Positions 35,419 to 48,912 of a stretch of 64,000 nucleotides of DNA are shown piece after piece; the first letter of the stretch is position 1; each line of letters begins with the position of its first letter. The translations under genes and the position numbers were made by a program. Below the pieces are notes generated by a model. The model did not search any database, had not been told where the DNA came from, and was given only the letters and a program-made list of their open reading frames with translations. Origin of the DNA: Istiophorus platypterus (Eukaryota > Chordata > Actinopteri > Istiophoriformes > Istiophoridae); contig CM029122.1 in the NCBI GenBank assembly GCA_016859345.1, forward strand, positions 2,872,001 to 2,936,000, given 5' to 3'.

Positions 35419-35490
<72 letters not shown>

Positions 35491-35555
35491 TATATATTAA
35501 TATCCATATATATATATATATATATATATATGGATATATATATGGATATATATAT
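35404..35555. repeat. (TA)n compound microsatellite
   Basis: TA runs interrupted by TGTATA, an ACACACAC core and GGATATATATAT units; self-complementary. Confidence 0.95.
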
Positions 35556-36109
35556 GGCGCTGTGATTCAGTGTGATGATTATTCTAATGTTAATTATTCC
35601 AACTTTTAACTAATTGTTCTAAGTTTAAAGACTAGATTAATTTATTCTGTAACAACCCAGTTTTACTTTTCTTACTTGAGGGGAAATTTCAATAAAAACT
35701 CCTCTGTGTTTGGTTCTGAAGTGGAAACAGTTATACGACTCTACTGATTTATCACTGAGCTCTTGTAAAACTGTCAGACTCATGATGGACGGTTCAAAAG
35801 CTAAATCTAAATCAAATCAGGATCAGGATAATGATTGATGCAGCGCGTTCGGACCCCCAGTCCTCAGACCCAACTGATTGTGACTCAAGTGACATCACCA
35901 GAGGACATTTTCCAGACTTCCCACGGCGCCCCCTGGAAACGCTACAGGCTTTATGCAACTTTTTCTCACCTGTTGACAGGAGTTCAACCAAAAGTTGAGG
36001 TTCCTTTGAAAAATCTTGAGCAAAATATTCACAAATTAATACACCTCCTGCCACCAGAAAACGCTGATTACCTTAAACCACAGATATCAATGTTACTTAG
36101 AGGCCCCCC

Positions 36110-36144
<35 letters not shown>

Positions 36145-36794
36145 TTTAAGTGGTCTGAGCCCCATGGTAACATGCATATCTACATCTCTGCACGGTTGCC
36201 CCCCTGCACATTAGGGCTGCAGCGATGCAGCGTGGGCCGTTTGGGCTTCTGTCCTCCCCGCAGGGGGATAACATTTCACCAGTTTAGATTAGTTCACCCA
36301 GGGCCCATCAACACATGTGGAAGTGACCCTCAGACGTCCTCAAAGGCCCCGGTGACTGGGCGCTGTCTGTGTGTGTGTCCATGTCTGTGTGTGTCCGTGT
36401 CTGTGTTAGTCTGTGCGTGTGTGTGTCGGAGGAAGTGCACAGACCAGCTGATGCAGTGTGTGCTATGTTAACCCGTCCAAGGGCAGCATAGCAATAACAA
36501 ACACGAGACCACAGCCGAGAGGTCACCTCTGACCCCGCAGCCTCCACGCAGCCGCTCTGATCATTATCGCTCACACACACACACACACACACACACACTT
36601 AGTCACACACATTCAGACACACTGAATGTCAGTACGGGTGTCCCTCAATGCATGTTTTCAATCATTGACTCCCTTTAAGGAAAATCAAAGGGAATTACTT
36701 TGGGAGACAAAAGCTTCCTCATTGGTGTCCGACAGTAAATGATTGACATTTACTCTGAGTGCACAGACTGACTCCACCCATCCAATGAGTGTGT

Positions 36795-36832
<38 letters not shown>

Positions 36833-39356
36833 TGGTGGGGGGGGTGAAACCATCCACTATCCCACACCCTCCTTGTTTACCCACAATGCCGTGTGTATGC
36901 TTGTCCTGTGTCCTGTGCAGTCAGAGAGCCTAGGCGTCGAGTGGCGGGAATTTAGGGAAGTCTGCGACGCCGACATCAACCGTGCATGTCATGTCTCCAG
37001 GAACCTCCAAGCTCCGGCTCCACGGTAGGGACGTATGTATGTGCATGTGTGTGAGTGTGTGTGTGTGTGAGTGTGTGTGTGTGTTCTCGGACTCGGTAAT
37101 CTGGAATGTGAGCTCTTGTGAGATACTTTCTTTGGCTGGTGACAGCATCACCTGCAGCCTCACCTCAACCTCCTCCTCCGCCTTATTTCCCCATTTCCAC
37201 TCTCTCCTCTCTCATATCTCCAGTTTTCTCTTGTCTTTTTTTTCACCCCTCTCTTCCATCCACCTCCTACTTTCTCCACTGGTGCAGACACTTTTTTTTT
37301 CTTATAAACCGTATCAGTTTCCACTTCCTTCAAACATCAGCCAGCTCTTTGACACGAGGCCTGAGCGTGGGCCGCTGCCCGGTTATTGGTGCAGACAGCT
37401 TGACGTGGGGAGTGCTCGCCAGGGCGGTTGCGTCGGCCTCGCAGGAAGGTGAGTCGCTGGACGGCGGAGTGAAGTTGACTTTGAAGGGGCTTTCACGGCG
37501 CGTCGGTGCAGCCCCAGAGTGATCCCGGAGCCAGGGGGCTTTCACTCATGCCGCTGACGTCCATTTTTGCCCGTTTGTCCGCCGAGTTTCAGCTGCTGTG
37601 TTTTTTAAGGAGAGAAACAAGGGGGGAAAAAAGATTTCACGCCATAATCAGTTGACTGGTAGAGAAGTAGCTCCACTCCGTTCGACCGGGGCTGAGCGTT
37701 AAAGGAGCCGAGTTAGCAGGATGAATTAGTCTCACCTCTTTGTCTTTCTCTTTTTTGTGGATGAGCTGACCCCGTTATTCTTAGGCACTTTGGTTTTAAC
37801 AGAATGCAGGTAGGCTGGTTTGTGAATGCCCAGCCCAGCGTCTGGCACCGGGGGACGGTTTCTGGAAGACCCCTGGCAGGGTCAAGTAAACCCTGCCACC
37901 CCCCTTCCCCGAAAAAAAAAAAAAACACTGAACACACTTTCCAAACCTCATTACACAGACCTCCGCTGTTTTGTTGCTCCCCCAATCCACCCCCCACCTT
38001 TCCTCTTTCTCCAATTCTTTTCAAATGAGAATTGAATTTCTTCTCCTTGTTTTTTTCAAAGTGTTTACGTTATCATTTGTAAATCTAACCAGAAGTGGAG
38101 CATGAGCACAAGAGGGGGAACTCATACACAGTTTAATGAAGTATTTACGGATAATTCCAACTGTCAAATACTTGTGCCCGATGACATAGTGCAGAGTGCT
38201 GACGCTCGCAACCGCCTCTCCCCCGTCCAACCTCGCCCCCCACCCCGCCGCCCTCCTCGTTAAGCGGGGGGGATTTGATTTCAGGTAAGAACTTATTGGG
38301 AAAGAAAGAAAAAAAAGGCTGTGTGGGGCTGCCAGTGGGGGCCACGGCTTTTAACCGAGAGGAGAAAAACAATCCGGTGAGTTGCATGTCGAGGCTGAGG
38401 GAGGGCGTAAGGACGCTGGAGCTGCTGTCTCCCATGAACGCAGAAAAAAAAAATGAAAATGAAAACCTCTGGAGTTTGTTTTAGCCTTCCAAGGTCAGCG
38501 TCTCACAGCCAAGTCTATTAAGTGCTTATGATCTAAGTTCCTGCACTTTTCTGTCTCTAGGAAAGCAACTGGTGATGTGACATAAATCAGCTTTTGTTTA
38601 ATAATAACACCGGAGAAAAAAAAGGATGAATTATGAAAAATGTGGCACCACTTTCTCATAAGGAAACTCAGTCAATGTTTTATGCTTTTTTAGAATCAGT
38701 TTTAATCCATCAATGAGAAAAGATTCTGGGGTTGCCAGGTTGTGGCCAGTGTTCATCATTTCCATTTGGTAACAAATTTATTATTTTATTATAAATGTTT
38801 GTAATGTATCAGTGAATGTTTAATAAGTTGTTAATTGTTGGATCGTTGGTCCAGATTCTCTGCTGCTCTTTTACCACAAGATAACTGGCCACAAGGGAAA
38901 AATAACAACCTGGTAACTGCATTGTTTTTTTTTTTTATTTTATTAATAATGTCTAATAAATGAGCTTATCAAAAATAATAATATATTATTTATGAGCCAT
39001 TAATAAAGCCTTTTGTTACAACTTTCAATGATTTTATAAAGGGTAACTTATTAGAAAGTGGTCCTTTAAAAAAAAATCAAATATGTTCCCAGTCATCATT
39101 TGACATGTGACACACACACAAAACAATTTTGCTTTGACAGATTTTCTAACATATATTGACATTTTTCAATCGTATCAAACATATTACTATAATAATATTA
39201 CCAATATAAAATATAGATAATAATAATATTACCTATCAGGTAATATTGAGCTAATTGTGGCCTATTAATTCCTTTTCACAAAATAAAAGAAATGACACAA
39301 CAATATTTACAGAAATAACGACACAAGCGCAGATTGTTATTGTTGTTATTATTATC

Positions 39357-39360
<4 letters not shown>

Positions 39361-39426
<66 letters not shown>

Positions 39427-39467
39427 GTAATAATAATAATAACAATAATAATAATAATAATAATAAT
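39361..39467. repeat. (AAT)n trinucleotide repeat
   Basis: About 35 AAT units with three single-base interruptions. A shorter (AAT)n lies at 40138-40185. Confidence 0.97.
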
Positions 39468-40136
39468 CAGGTCGGAGCTGGTGTCGGTTTCCAGCCTCTC
39501 AGTCTCCCCGCGCTGAAAAATGGTGCGAAACAGCAATAATGGGCTCGTGAGTCGTGACCTCTGCATGGAAGCAATTTGGCAAAAGGGTTTGAGCGCGCGG
39601 TGAAAAGACAAATTAATCCCGGACGGAAACGGGATACGTCCTTTGAAAACAAGCCATTTGGGCCGCTCCGGCCCATCAGTTCCTCTCCGGGCTCGGGGAG
39701 CAGCCGGAGGGATATCAGAGCCGCACCGAGGCAGAATAATCACCGTGAATGAAACATTTATGGAGCTGAGCAAAAGTCACATGGCTCCTTGAATCTGCGC
39801 TTTAACGGATAGAAAAAAAGCAAAGAGCTGAAAAAGTGAGTTCGCAGCCATTTAGTTCTTCATCTTCATCCTTTCCCCCTGATTTGGCTCTAATCAGGCG
39901 AACGACAAACAAACATCTGGAAAAGTGTCCCGAGAAAAATCTGCCTTTATTTTTCCTCTGGCCTCGTGTTTAATATTCTGCTCCGTGTCACACGTCTGCG
40001 GCTCGTTATCCCTGCGTTACTTTCCTCTTCAATTAGACCTGATTCTGACCATGGACCTTCGGTTCAGCGGGAAACTGGGGGAAGGCGGGTATTAAAAAAC
40101 GCCTGTCTCCCTCCCAACAGCGTTATTATTAGCATC

Positions 40137-40177
<41 letters not shown>

Positions 40178-41920
40178 TAATAATATGACTAAATTTAAAA
40201 AAACATTTTGAACTTTAAAAATTAATCAAAATGCTCGTCTTTCAAATCTTATTATCACCATTTTCTATTAAAATTACTATTATTATTCCTCGTTTTCTTT
40301 TTCCTTCTAATTAGTATTATTATCAACATTATTATTATTATTGTTAGTAATAGTAGTAGTAATAGTAGTACTATTAGTATCAGTAGTATTACTGGTAGCA
40401 ATAATATTGGCGAATATTTAGCTGCTAATTTACTAATTCACCCGGATTTTTTAATCGCTTTAATCATGGTATTAATTCAACAATTTTTTTTAAACGGACA
40501 TCACTAGCATAACAGATTTATCACGTGAAATTTGTGTTATTTACGGAATATTTCAGGATTGTAGTGAATGTAAATCTCCGTCCTCAGGTCAGAGCTGCTG
40601 CGGCTCCACATTCTGGCCTCGCAGCCTTTTTCTCTGTCTGAGGGATTTTTCTCCAAAGACTAGTAAGAACGGTGAAAACTCCTTCACATGAATAAATGAT
40701 GTTTTCTCTGTAGGAGAAAACACAAATATGTCTCAGTAGAGCTGGTTTCCTTTGCTTCTTACTTTCTTTCTCTCCGTGCGTCCTATTAGTGAAACACCTA
40801 CTGGGCCACGTCTGGTTTAATATCAGCCCTGATCTCGGTCAGTAACCGCTTAGCAGCGTTTGTTACCGAACCAAAACATGAATCATTTTCCCTTTAAAAA
40901 AGGCACCGAAATTATTTACGTGATTACATCAAGAAAATATTATTTTTCTATTGGAACCTTGCCACCTGATGTTTATTACAATTAACTGACGGATTCAAAA
41001 ATCTTCAGAAAAAATGGGTGCGCATTGCAGAGACCTGCTTATATTTGCATTAATGAATAATAACTTAAACTTTATAAGGTCTGTGTCATTTTCTCATATT
41101 TGTATCCGTCAAACATCTGTCCATTACATCGGACTGGCTGCAGGAGACGAGTGTAAACATGTAAGAAACAATTTTTCTTTTTGAAATCTGCACGTATGTC
41201 GCGATCAGACCAGAAAGCGGCCTCGTCTGTGGCCGGAGTCGATGCAGAATAATGTCATTTACTCGCTCCAGCCTTTTTTTAAGTAGAGGCTCTGTCCTGG
41301 TCTCGTCTCTCCCCTGGTTCCTCTCCACCACACAGCCGCGCTGTTTGCACAACTGATGCTTCTTTTTCTCCATTTTTTTCGTCCAGAGGTGACAACAGAT
41401 GTCTGAGGGGGGAAAAAAAAATCTAAAACAGGCTCAGAGTCGTGACCTGCGGTGGGAAACGAGAAGCTGAGCGGAGGATGAGCTGCTGTCAGACGAGACA
41501 ACAACCGCCGGGGTGAATGAAAACAGCTCAGCGAAGGAGCAGATCAGCTTCTTGGTCCAGATAAAATGTTTAAGAGACAAATTCTGGGCTAAAAAAGTGG
41601 ATCAGTGTAATTTCTGTTAGTTTACATTAACGCACAGCTCCTCCTTTATGCCACCACAATGTAAATCCGAGGCCAGAAACCAAATTCTGGTTATTTATTA
41701 ATATTTTTGTGTTTTTGTTTTTTCTTCGTGCCTGATCCGAGCCAGGCGCGTTCTTCGCTGCTTTATTCTGCTGACGGGCTGAATTTTAAAGCAGTTTCTG
41801 CGCCGGAGGTTTCTGCTCTGCGTAAAATCACCGGATCACTTTGTATAAACCGCCCGCTCCTCGGACGGGGGATAAATAAAAGCACGTTATTCTTCTCCTT
41901 GTTACCTGTTTTTGGAAGGG

Positions 41921-41964
<44 letters not shown>
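41921..41964. repeat. (GTA)n trinucleotide repeat
   Basis: About 15 perfect GTA units. Confidence 0.97.
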
Positions 41965-41965
<1 letters not shown>

Positions 41966-43764
41966 CGTTGTGCTGAGACACATTAACACAAACATGATTT
42001 ATCCACATTACCCTCAATCACTATCACATTATATATGTTGTTTTATGAAGCAGGATCGAATCCATTATTCACCCCCCCCCCCCCAGAGCCTCTGAATTTG
42101 TTTTCCATCGGCGCTGATTCAGGGATCAATATTTCATCCCTTTCACGCTTGTTTGGATTCGTTCCTAGATTCCCGCTTCCCCAAGAAATGGAAAATAGAT
42201 ACGGAGGGGAAAAGCGAGTTGTGTGAGCGGCGCAGCGGAGAGGATCCGCGGGAAAACGAGCCCCCCGCAGGCCGCCGGGCTTCAATAATTCACGACGCCC
42301 GCTGCAGCTGAAATGTCTTTGCATGATGAGGTGAATTGCGCAGGATGCGGTTTAGTTAACAAAACATTTCTCTGAATAAATAGAGATTGACGATGATGTC
42401 CACAACCAAGAAATAAAATCTGCATTTAATTGGAAAAAATAAGTCAAATCTCGAGTTTTTAATTAATTAATCAATTAATTAATCGACGTATTTATTTCCT
42501 ACTTTGTTGGGTGACTTATTGATTGATTTATTGATTAATTCTTGGTATCTTTATTCTGGAATTTGTGCATCTGAGGCGCAAACTTGAAATCCACAGCCAG
42601 GACCTGATCCGGTCGGTGTAACTCTAGTGATTAAATATTTAATTCAAAGTTTCCCTTGAGTCCAGTTGGATTTAGCAGAGATGAATTAAAAAAAAAAAAA
42701 CAACATGCATGATGCTTCTCTAATCCTCAGGAATTTAAAAGGACATTTGCAACAAAGCAGCTACAAAACGAACTATTACTGGAAATCATCCAGAATTTTC
42801 TACAGGTCCCAAGAGTCCAGTTAATATTAAGACAGTTGTATATTGTTTATTGTTTATTATATTGTTAAAAATAAAATATGATAAAATAACCTAGAGATTA
42901 AAGGGTGTTCTACTGCTCGACCAGCGGGGAAAGATTGGAGTTTAATATCAGCCTTATTCAAAAAAAAAAACAAAAACCGCAGACACTTTGGGTTTAAGAC
43001 TCTGGTGAGAAATAAAAATTTAAATGGGGGTTTAACCTCTAATGAGTCCTTTACGATGGAATGAAAATAAACTGCAGAGGCTCGTAAACGCCACCGAGAT
43101 AGAATCCAACCTGTTAATTCCACCACACGTTTTCTGTTAATAAGCTGTTTCTGTCAGTTCGTCGCTTCACACGCGAACTCACGCGCACTCGGCTGCGTCA
43201 TTGTCCTCGGGCCTGAGTCCGGAGCAGAGACGTCACACTCTGCGTCCGTATCGTCGTGATCGCCATCATCATGACCATCGTCATCATCACCATCATGATA
43301 ATATTTAATGGCCTAATATTGAGGAAGGGGCAACTAGGAGCGGTATTGTTCTCTGTTTTTGCTTCGTCCTGACGCCTATAACCAAACTTCATTTGAAAAA
43401 ATGTGAATTTAAGATGTGGTGTTTTGCACTGTTTTTAGGGTTTCTGGTGTTAGTAAGGAGACTGACAGAGGAATCTGAGGTGGTAAAGAGTCAGCCTTCC
43501 TGAATCTGGACGACCCTGACCCAGACTCGGAGTTGAGTCTCGTCTCTGTGAAGGTTCTGTGAGTTCAATTCTCACAGAATATTAAAATAAAGTTCTACCT
43601 GCTGTTGACCGGGAGGAAGAACCTCCACGGCGCGCGGAGCAGGCCTCTGCGGCCGCGAGCCGAAGCTCCGGCGTCTTTCCTGGAAAGCTTTTGGCGCACG
43701 ATACACACACCATCACTCTTTCAGTGGACCCCGCTGGCTCCCTATGCATAGCCCCCCCCCCCCC

Positions 43765-43768
<4 letters not shown>

Positions 43769-43812
<44 letters not shown>
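43769..43812. repeat. (CA)n microsatellite
   Basis: 22 perfect CA units directly after a run of about 14 C residues. Confidence 0.97.
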
Positions 43813-43813
<1 letters not shown>

Positions 43814-44211
43814 CTTCTTCTGGCGCTCTCCTCTCATACCAACCCAAAGCTCCATGAAAACACTGCAGCCACCGTGCACACACAAACAAGCTCACACATA
43901 CACAGACTTGGACGCATTTTACGCACAGTCACAATGTCGCAAACCTGTGGCTTAATTCGTGTTGCTCAACTCGGGTGGCTTGTTAAAAAGAGGACGCGGG
44001 ACTCCATCGGTTGCAGTTTCCCAGTAAAAGGCCGAAGCCGCTTCGCTTCATGCGAATCTGAGCCTGAGTGAAATGTAATGTTATTGACAAGAAGGATCGC
44101 AGCAAATCTACATTTAAAACTAAGCAACTGAAACTCTGATTTCCCACCTGAAGCTTCAGGAGTCTCTACACACGTCACAGGCAACACACACGCACACACA
44201 CGCAAACACAC

Positions 44212-44253
<42 letters not shown>

Positions 44254-44859
44254 CAGGAAACTTTTCTTTTCCACTCCTGGAGAAAAAACAAACTCAGATT
44301 CCTGCACCGGACTCCTGATGTTTTCAGCCATTTGACCCTTGACGGCCTCCTTATCTAATATGTCACCACGGAAGGTTGCATCTGTCCATCAGGTCGTTGG
44401 TTTATTATTAACAGGTGATCCGGCAACGCTCTGCGGCTGCGCTGACCCGGGGGCATCTCGTAGAGAGACGGGGGGGGGCAGCTCATACTTGACTTATTAT
44501 CAGGCTGCTTATTAACGTGTATCAGTGCGGGTCAAGTTTTAGACGGAGACGGTGGAGTGAGTAAATAAAACATTACAGTCGCAGGAAAGTAAGGAGGGTA
44601 ACACGCCCCATCTCTGCTATCTTCTGCTGACACCGAGCTCCGCAGGACGGGGGGAGATTCAGAAAGTTTCCGCAGCTGTTTATGTTTCTGCAAGACGCGT
44701 CGAGTCAAAACAGAGGAGACCAATCTGATCTCACGGGCCACGAACCGTCGCCATCATACAAAAAAGACGGAAAGCAAAGTTTTGTTGGTTGAATCTATAT
44801 CGTTTGATTCTGCTCAGGACCAGACCCGCCCCACGAAGCTCTTCCCCGGGTCAGATTAG

Positions 44860-45742
44860 TTTTTTGACGCCCCCTCCCTCCCTCACTCTCTTTGTTTCTC
44901 CTCCCTTCTCTCCTCCCTCTATCAGTCCGTGCGCCCGTTGGCACAGAAGAGATTGAGAGTGACACACTCTGATTAGAACCCAGTCCTCCGCGCCGCTCGA
45001 ATCCTGCTCCTACCGGGACTCAGAGCTCGGGTCTTTTTTGGGCTCAGGTTCGGGCTTTCGGGTGGTTTTCTCCCCGGGAGGGGGAACTGTGTGCTCCAGC
45101 GTTTTCCCCGCTGTGTCGCGTTAATTTTCGCGCTTTTCTGTCTCTGTCTCCTGCGAGAATGAAGCAGTGAGTCCAGAAGGACGTAAGACCTGAGCCCCGA
45201 GGACGCGTTTTGAGCTGCAAGGCGGACAAAGGACGGAGGGAGAGGAAGAAGGAGAAAAAAAGTCCAGATCGCGTTAAAATATCAAGCGTGTGTGTGTGTA
45301 TGTGTGTGAGAGAATCTGGTCTGACAGACGGGTCCACAGCTCCGAGACAGACCCCCCTGCCGGTGCTGTCAAACTCCCTGTCTCCGTCTCCACGTCCCCA
45401 CAGACGCGCATCCCCCTCCGTCCACCTCCGGTGTCCGTCCATCTCGCTGCTGCTTTGCCCGCCACCGTCGCACCCCCCTCCGCTCTGCCCTCCTCTCCCG
45501 CCCCCCCCTCCCGCCCACAAACACACACGCAGAGACACAGACTCGACCCCGCCACCTCTAACTGAAACTTCTTTCTCTGTGGATCTCGCCGGGTCCGACG
45601 CCGAGTCCAGATCCAGCTCAGTCCCAGCGCAACCCGCCGAGTCTCCAGGAGCCGAACCAAAGCCCAGCCCTGGATTCAATACTCCTGATCAATGGACAGA
45701 GCCTCCTCAGCGGCCAGCAGCGCTACAGACACGCCGTAAACA
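44860..45742 (+). other. Possible satb2 promoter and non-coding first exon
   Basis: A CpG- and CT-rich block stands out from flanking AT-rich DNA. A pyrimidine-rich stretch at 44870-44925 could be the initiator region. A good donor (AACA|GTGAGTGG) falls after 45742, and AT-rich intron-like sequence follows. Joined to the exon at 54790 the reading frame does not continue into the satb2 protein, so any exon here is 5'UTR. Placement is inferred from composition, donor and position 9 kb upstream of the ATG exon. Confidence 0.35.
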
Positions 45743-46766
45743 GTGAGTGGCTTCGAACACACACACACACACACACTCTCTCTCTCTCACACACACACGC
45801 TCACTCAGGCTCATCTGCCCGCACATAGTGATTCAAACTTGGCGTAAATCGTGATGAGAAACGCACAAATTCTATCTTATAAAATAAATTGATCGAAGTA
45901 TTAGCGTCGCTGATCGATCATCAAACTTGTAGGGAACTTTTACTCTAGAGCAAAATATATTGTCCCTTTAGTCAATTTAATCGATTAAATTGATTATACA
46001 ATATAATCAATGTTATTATTGTACAATAGGAGTCTAGTAAAAAAATTCTAAGACCAAAAATATATTTAACTCTGTAATTATGGTTATTAGAATTAAAGGT
46101 TGACGAAAAATATCATAATCTGTAATAAACCGTGCTGTTAATTGAACAAATTGTGCACATTTTACCTATAATGTTCCCAGGTGTCATTCATTCCAGTTTA
46201 TTTCCACTTTGGTGTTTTGTTTTAAGTAAAATCTAATTCTTTACCTAGTGTTTCTTTTTTAAGATATATATTAGTTGTATCTCAAGTGTTTTTAAATATT
46301 ACACAAGGTTCAGGTGCGTCGATAAAATCACACGTTTTACTAAAGAATTTAACTCGTCTGTGAATATTGTGGGTTAAATATTATTTAGTTTTATTTATCA
46401 TTAGTTATGTTCATTTTTAAGCCACTTTGGAGCCTCGGAAAAAACGCGACGTATTTATAGCTTCGTTTTCAAAATAATTCTGTTTTTAAAAAACATTATC
46501 AACTAAAGTTGTGTGTGTGTGTGTGTGAGTGTTTAGAATAAAATCACAATAAATCATATTTTCAGAAAACAAGAAAACTTCCTTTAACCTCGTAACGTTT
46601 TAACTTCTTATAAACATAATTAATGACCAATTACTTCGTGATGTTACTAATTAACACACGCAGGGTTGAATTTATAATTATACCCTCGTCAGTTTTACAC
46701 CGCTTCAAACTGCATCTACACCGTGAATAAAACACACCGAGGGGGTAGAGAGGTAGAGACCTCGAC

Positions 46767-46840
46767 CCGGACCGGTTCTTGTCCCGGCTGCTGCGGGGGT
46801 TAAAAGGCCTCCGCAGCAGCCGGGACAAGAACCGGTCCGG
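46767..46840. repeat. Perfect 30-bp inverted repeat with 14-nt loop
   Basis: Left arm 46767-46796 begins CCGGACCGGTTCTTGTCCCG. Right arm 46811-46840 is its exact reverse complement and begins CCGCAGCAGCCGGGACAAGA. The loop at 46797-46810 is GGGTTAAAAGGCCT. Homology stops at both outer ends. Confidence 0.97.
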
Positions 46841-48076
46841 AATCCGCAGAAGCCACAGCTTCAGAGCAAAAACGTCTCCGCCGATGCGGATGGAGACGCG
46901 GAGGGACGACAGAGCCCTAGGTCTGATCCGAGACTGTGGAGGACCCGGGGACTCAAGCAGGCCTCCGGCCCCCAGCCCCCCGCCCCCAGTCCGCTCCGCG
47001 TAATCAGAGGAGGCTGCAGCCAAACGCGCCTGGCTCCAGATGGGAAACGGTTCCTCCTGCGCTCAACAGAAAAGATTTTATTTCTGTTTCTCTGGTCAGT
47101 GAATCAAACCCACATCCTCGAGACATTTGAGAGTGAATTATCTAAATAATAAACAAATTCTATTTTTCAACCCCCACACGCACCAATAAGGTGTCCGACG
47201 AGTTAGGTAGATTTTTCCTCATATTTAAAAGTGTGTTATTCATTTATCTCTGCTCTAACTGAGAGCGGCCATCTCCAGCCCCCCCCCCCCCCCGCCAGCT
47301 TTTCGTCCTCTCTGACCTTAAAAAAAACAGCCCCCCCACACAAACACTCCTCCACTTCTCCTCCAAAACAGCAGGGATCCCAACACCGCCCGTGTTTACT
47401 GCGTTTTCTCTCATAAAGTCAAACACTTGTGAAACGCCAGCTTCCGTCCACAGAAGTCTTTTTGTTTTGGAAGGGATTTCTCACCTGAGCAGCGAAAGTG
47501 CGGCTCAGATGAGCACTACAGCAGAAAAACTCTTTATTCTTATTATTATTGTTAATATTTTAGACGTATCGGCATTTGTTAAAATTAAAATAGGCCTAAT
47601 AATTGACTAAAAAAACAATGACGCCAACGAGAGGCGTCTTCAGCCAAAAGACATTTTCTTTTTCCCCACAAAACCCGCACATAATAAAAATATATAACAT
47701 AAATATATAAATATATAAAATATAGATATAAATATATATCTATATTTTTAAGCCAACCGAGGAAAGAGGCGTTGCTCTCTGGGTCTGGTTGATGGTTGAA
47801 CGTCTGTTTTTAAGTTTGTTCATGTGCTAAAAAAAAAAAAAAGTTGACAGGCCGCGCTAAGTCTGTCCGGACATGACAGTGGGCGGGCGGGAATGATGGG
47901 GGGGCAATGCGTTTCAAAAATAGTAGGGACGCATGTAGACAAATATATACTATGTATATATATATCTATAGATATATAGATATATATCTATAGATATATA
48001 TTTGGTTTTCACTGAGCTGTGGGGGATTTTTTTTTCGTTCTGTGGTGAGGAGGAGATTTGATGATCTGATGATGAA

Positions 48077-48109
<33 letters not shown>

Positions 48110-48831
48110 GAACTAATTATTCATGGTCTGCGATGTCATGCACATTGTGTCATTCTTCGTCCTGAGTTTGTAGGTTTTTTGTCATTACTCCTTTATTCCT
48201 CTGGCTGTGCAGGATGATGATCAGGAGTTGAACCACTCACAGTTCTAGAGCCAGAGATTAATTAATCTAACTCCTTTTCCTCTGCCTCTGTGCATGTGTG
48301 AACCCAGTTATCTGGTCATATGTGATGTGGGTGTGTGTGTGTTATTAAACTGTAGATTAGATAGTCGTATGTGTGCGTGGGCAGAGAGAGAGAGAAAGAG
48401 AGAGAGAGCTTCACCAATGATGCTCCTCTCTCCAGCTGTGGTTGCTGCTGTGGGTTTGGGATCTGTGAGTGTGTGTGTACGGTGTACGGTGTATGTGGAT
48501 GTGGGTGTTACTGGAAAGTTTTACCTTGTCACCAGCCTGCTCTGTGCATTTGTGTTTGTGAGTGTGTGTGTGTTTTTCATGTGCAGAATACAGAATAACA
48601 GGAACACCTCAGCATATAATGCAGTTGAATCGACTACATTCCTATTGTGCTACATCAGGTCATATCTCTATTATTTTGCCCGTGTGTATGTTTTCCTCCT
48701 CACAGTTTTGTTTGTCCCGGCTCTGTGTGTGTGTGTGTGTGTGTGAGTTTCTGAGCCGTGGTGTTTACTTGTCCCTGGTTTGTGTAGAGCTTATAGAGCA
48801 GAGTGTGTGTTTTACTTTGTGTTTGTGTGAC

Positions 48832-48832
<1 letters not shown>

Positions 48833-48910
<78 letters not shown>
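48833..48910. repeat. (TG)39 microsatellite
   Basis: Perfect 78-nt TG tract. Confidence 0.98.

Positions 48911-48912
<2 letters not shown>

Larger units (their letters stand above)
35400..44859. other. Gene-free region, right part
   Basis: Dense in simple repeats: TA tract with CA core (35404-35555), CA/GT at 36112-36141, 36572-36598 and 36789-36831, (AAT)n at 39361-39467 and 40138-40185, (GTA)n at 41921-41964, CA at 43769-43812 and 44182-44253. CpG-rich patches occur at 37350-37560, 39470-39730, 42180-42310 and 43600-43690. AT-rich repeat-like sequence is at 38760-39070. No frame has family similarity or a consistent exon structure. Confidence 0.6.

Noticed and set aside
35835..36149. 104-codon open frame ending in a CA repeat
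   Set aside because: The first two thirds look superficially protein-like, but I recognise no family and there are no supporting exons; possibly a fossil repeat fragment.
45210..45746. 178-codon plus-strand open frame ending at the putative satb2 first exon
   Set aside because: Composition is low-complexity Ser/Pro/Arg from a CT-rich CpG block. Splicing to the satb2 ATG exon does not keep the frame, and no family resemblance is seen.
46631..47023. 130-codon minus-strand open frame spanning the hairpin
   Set aside because: Explained by high GC content; no start context, splice structure or recognised domain.
47690..48003. AT-rich ATATAGATATATATCT palindromic runs as a replication origin or transposon end
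   Set aside because: They are simple TA/TCTA repeats with no defined boundaries or flanking duplications.
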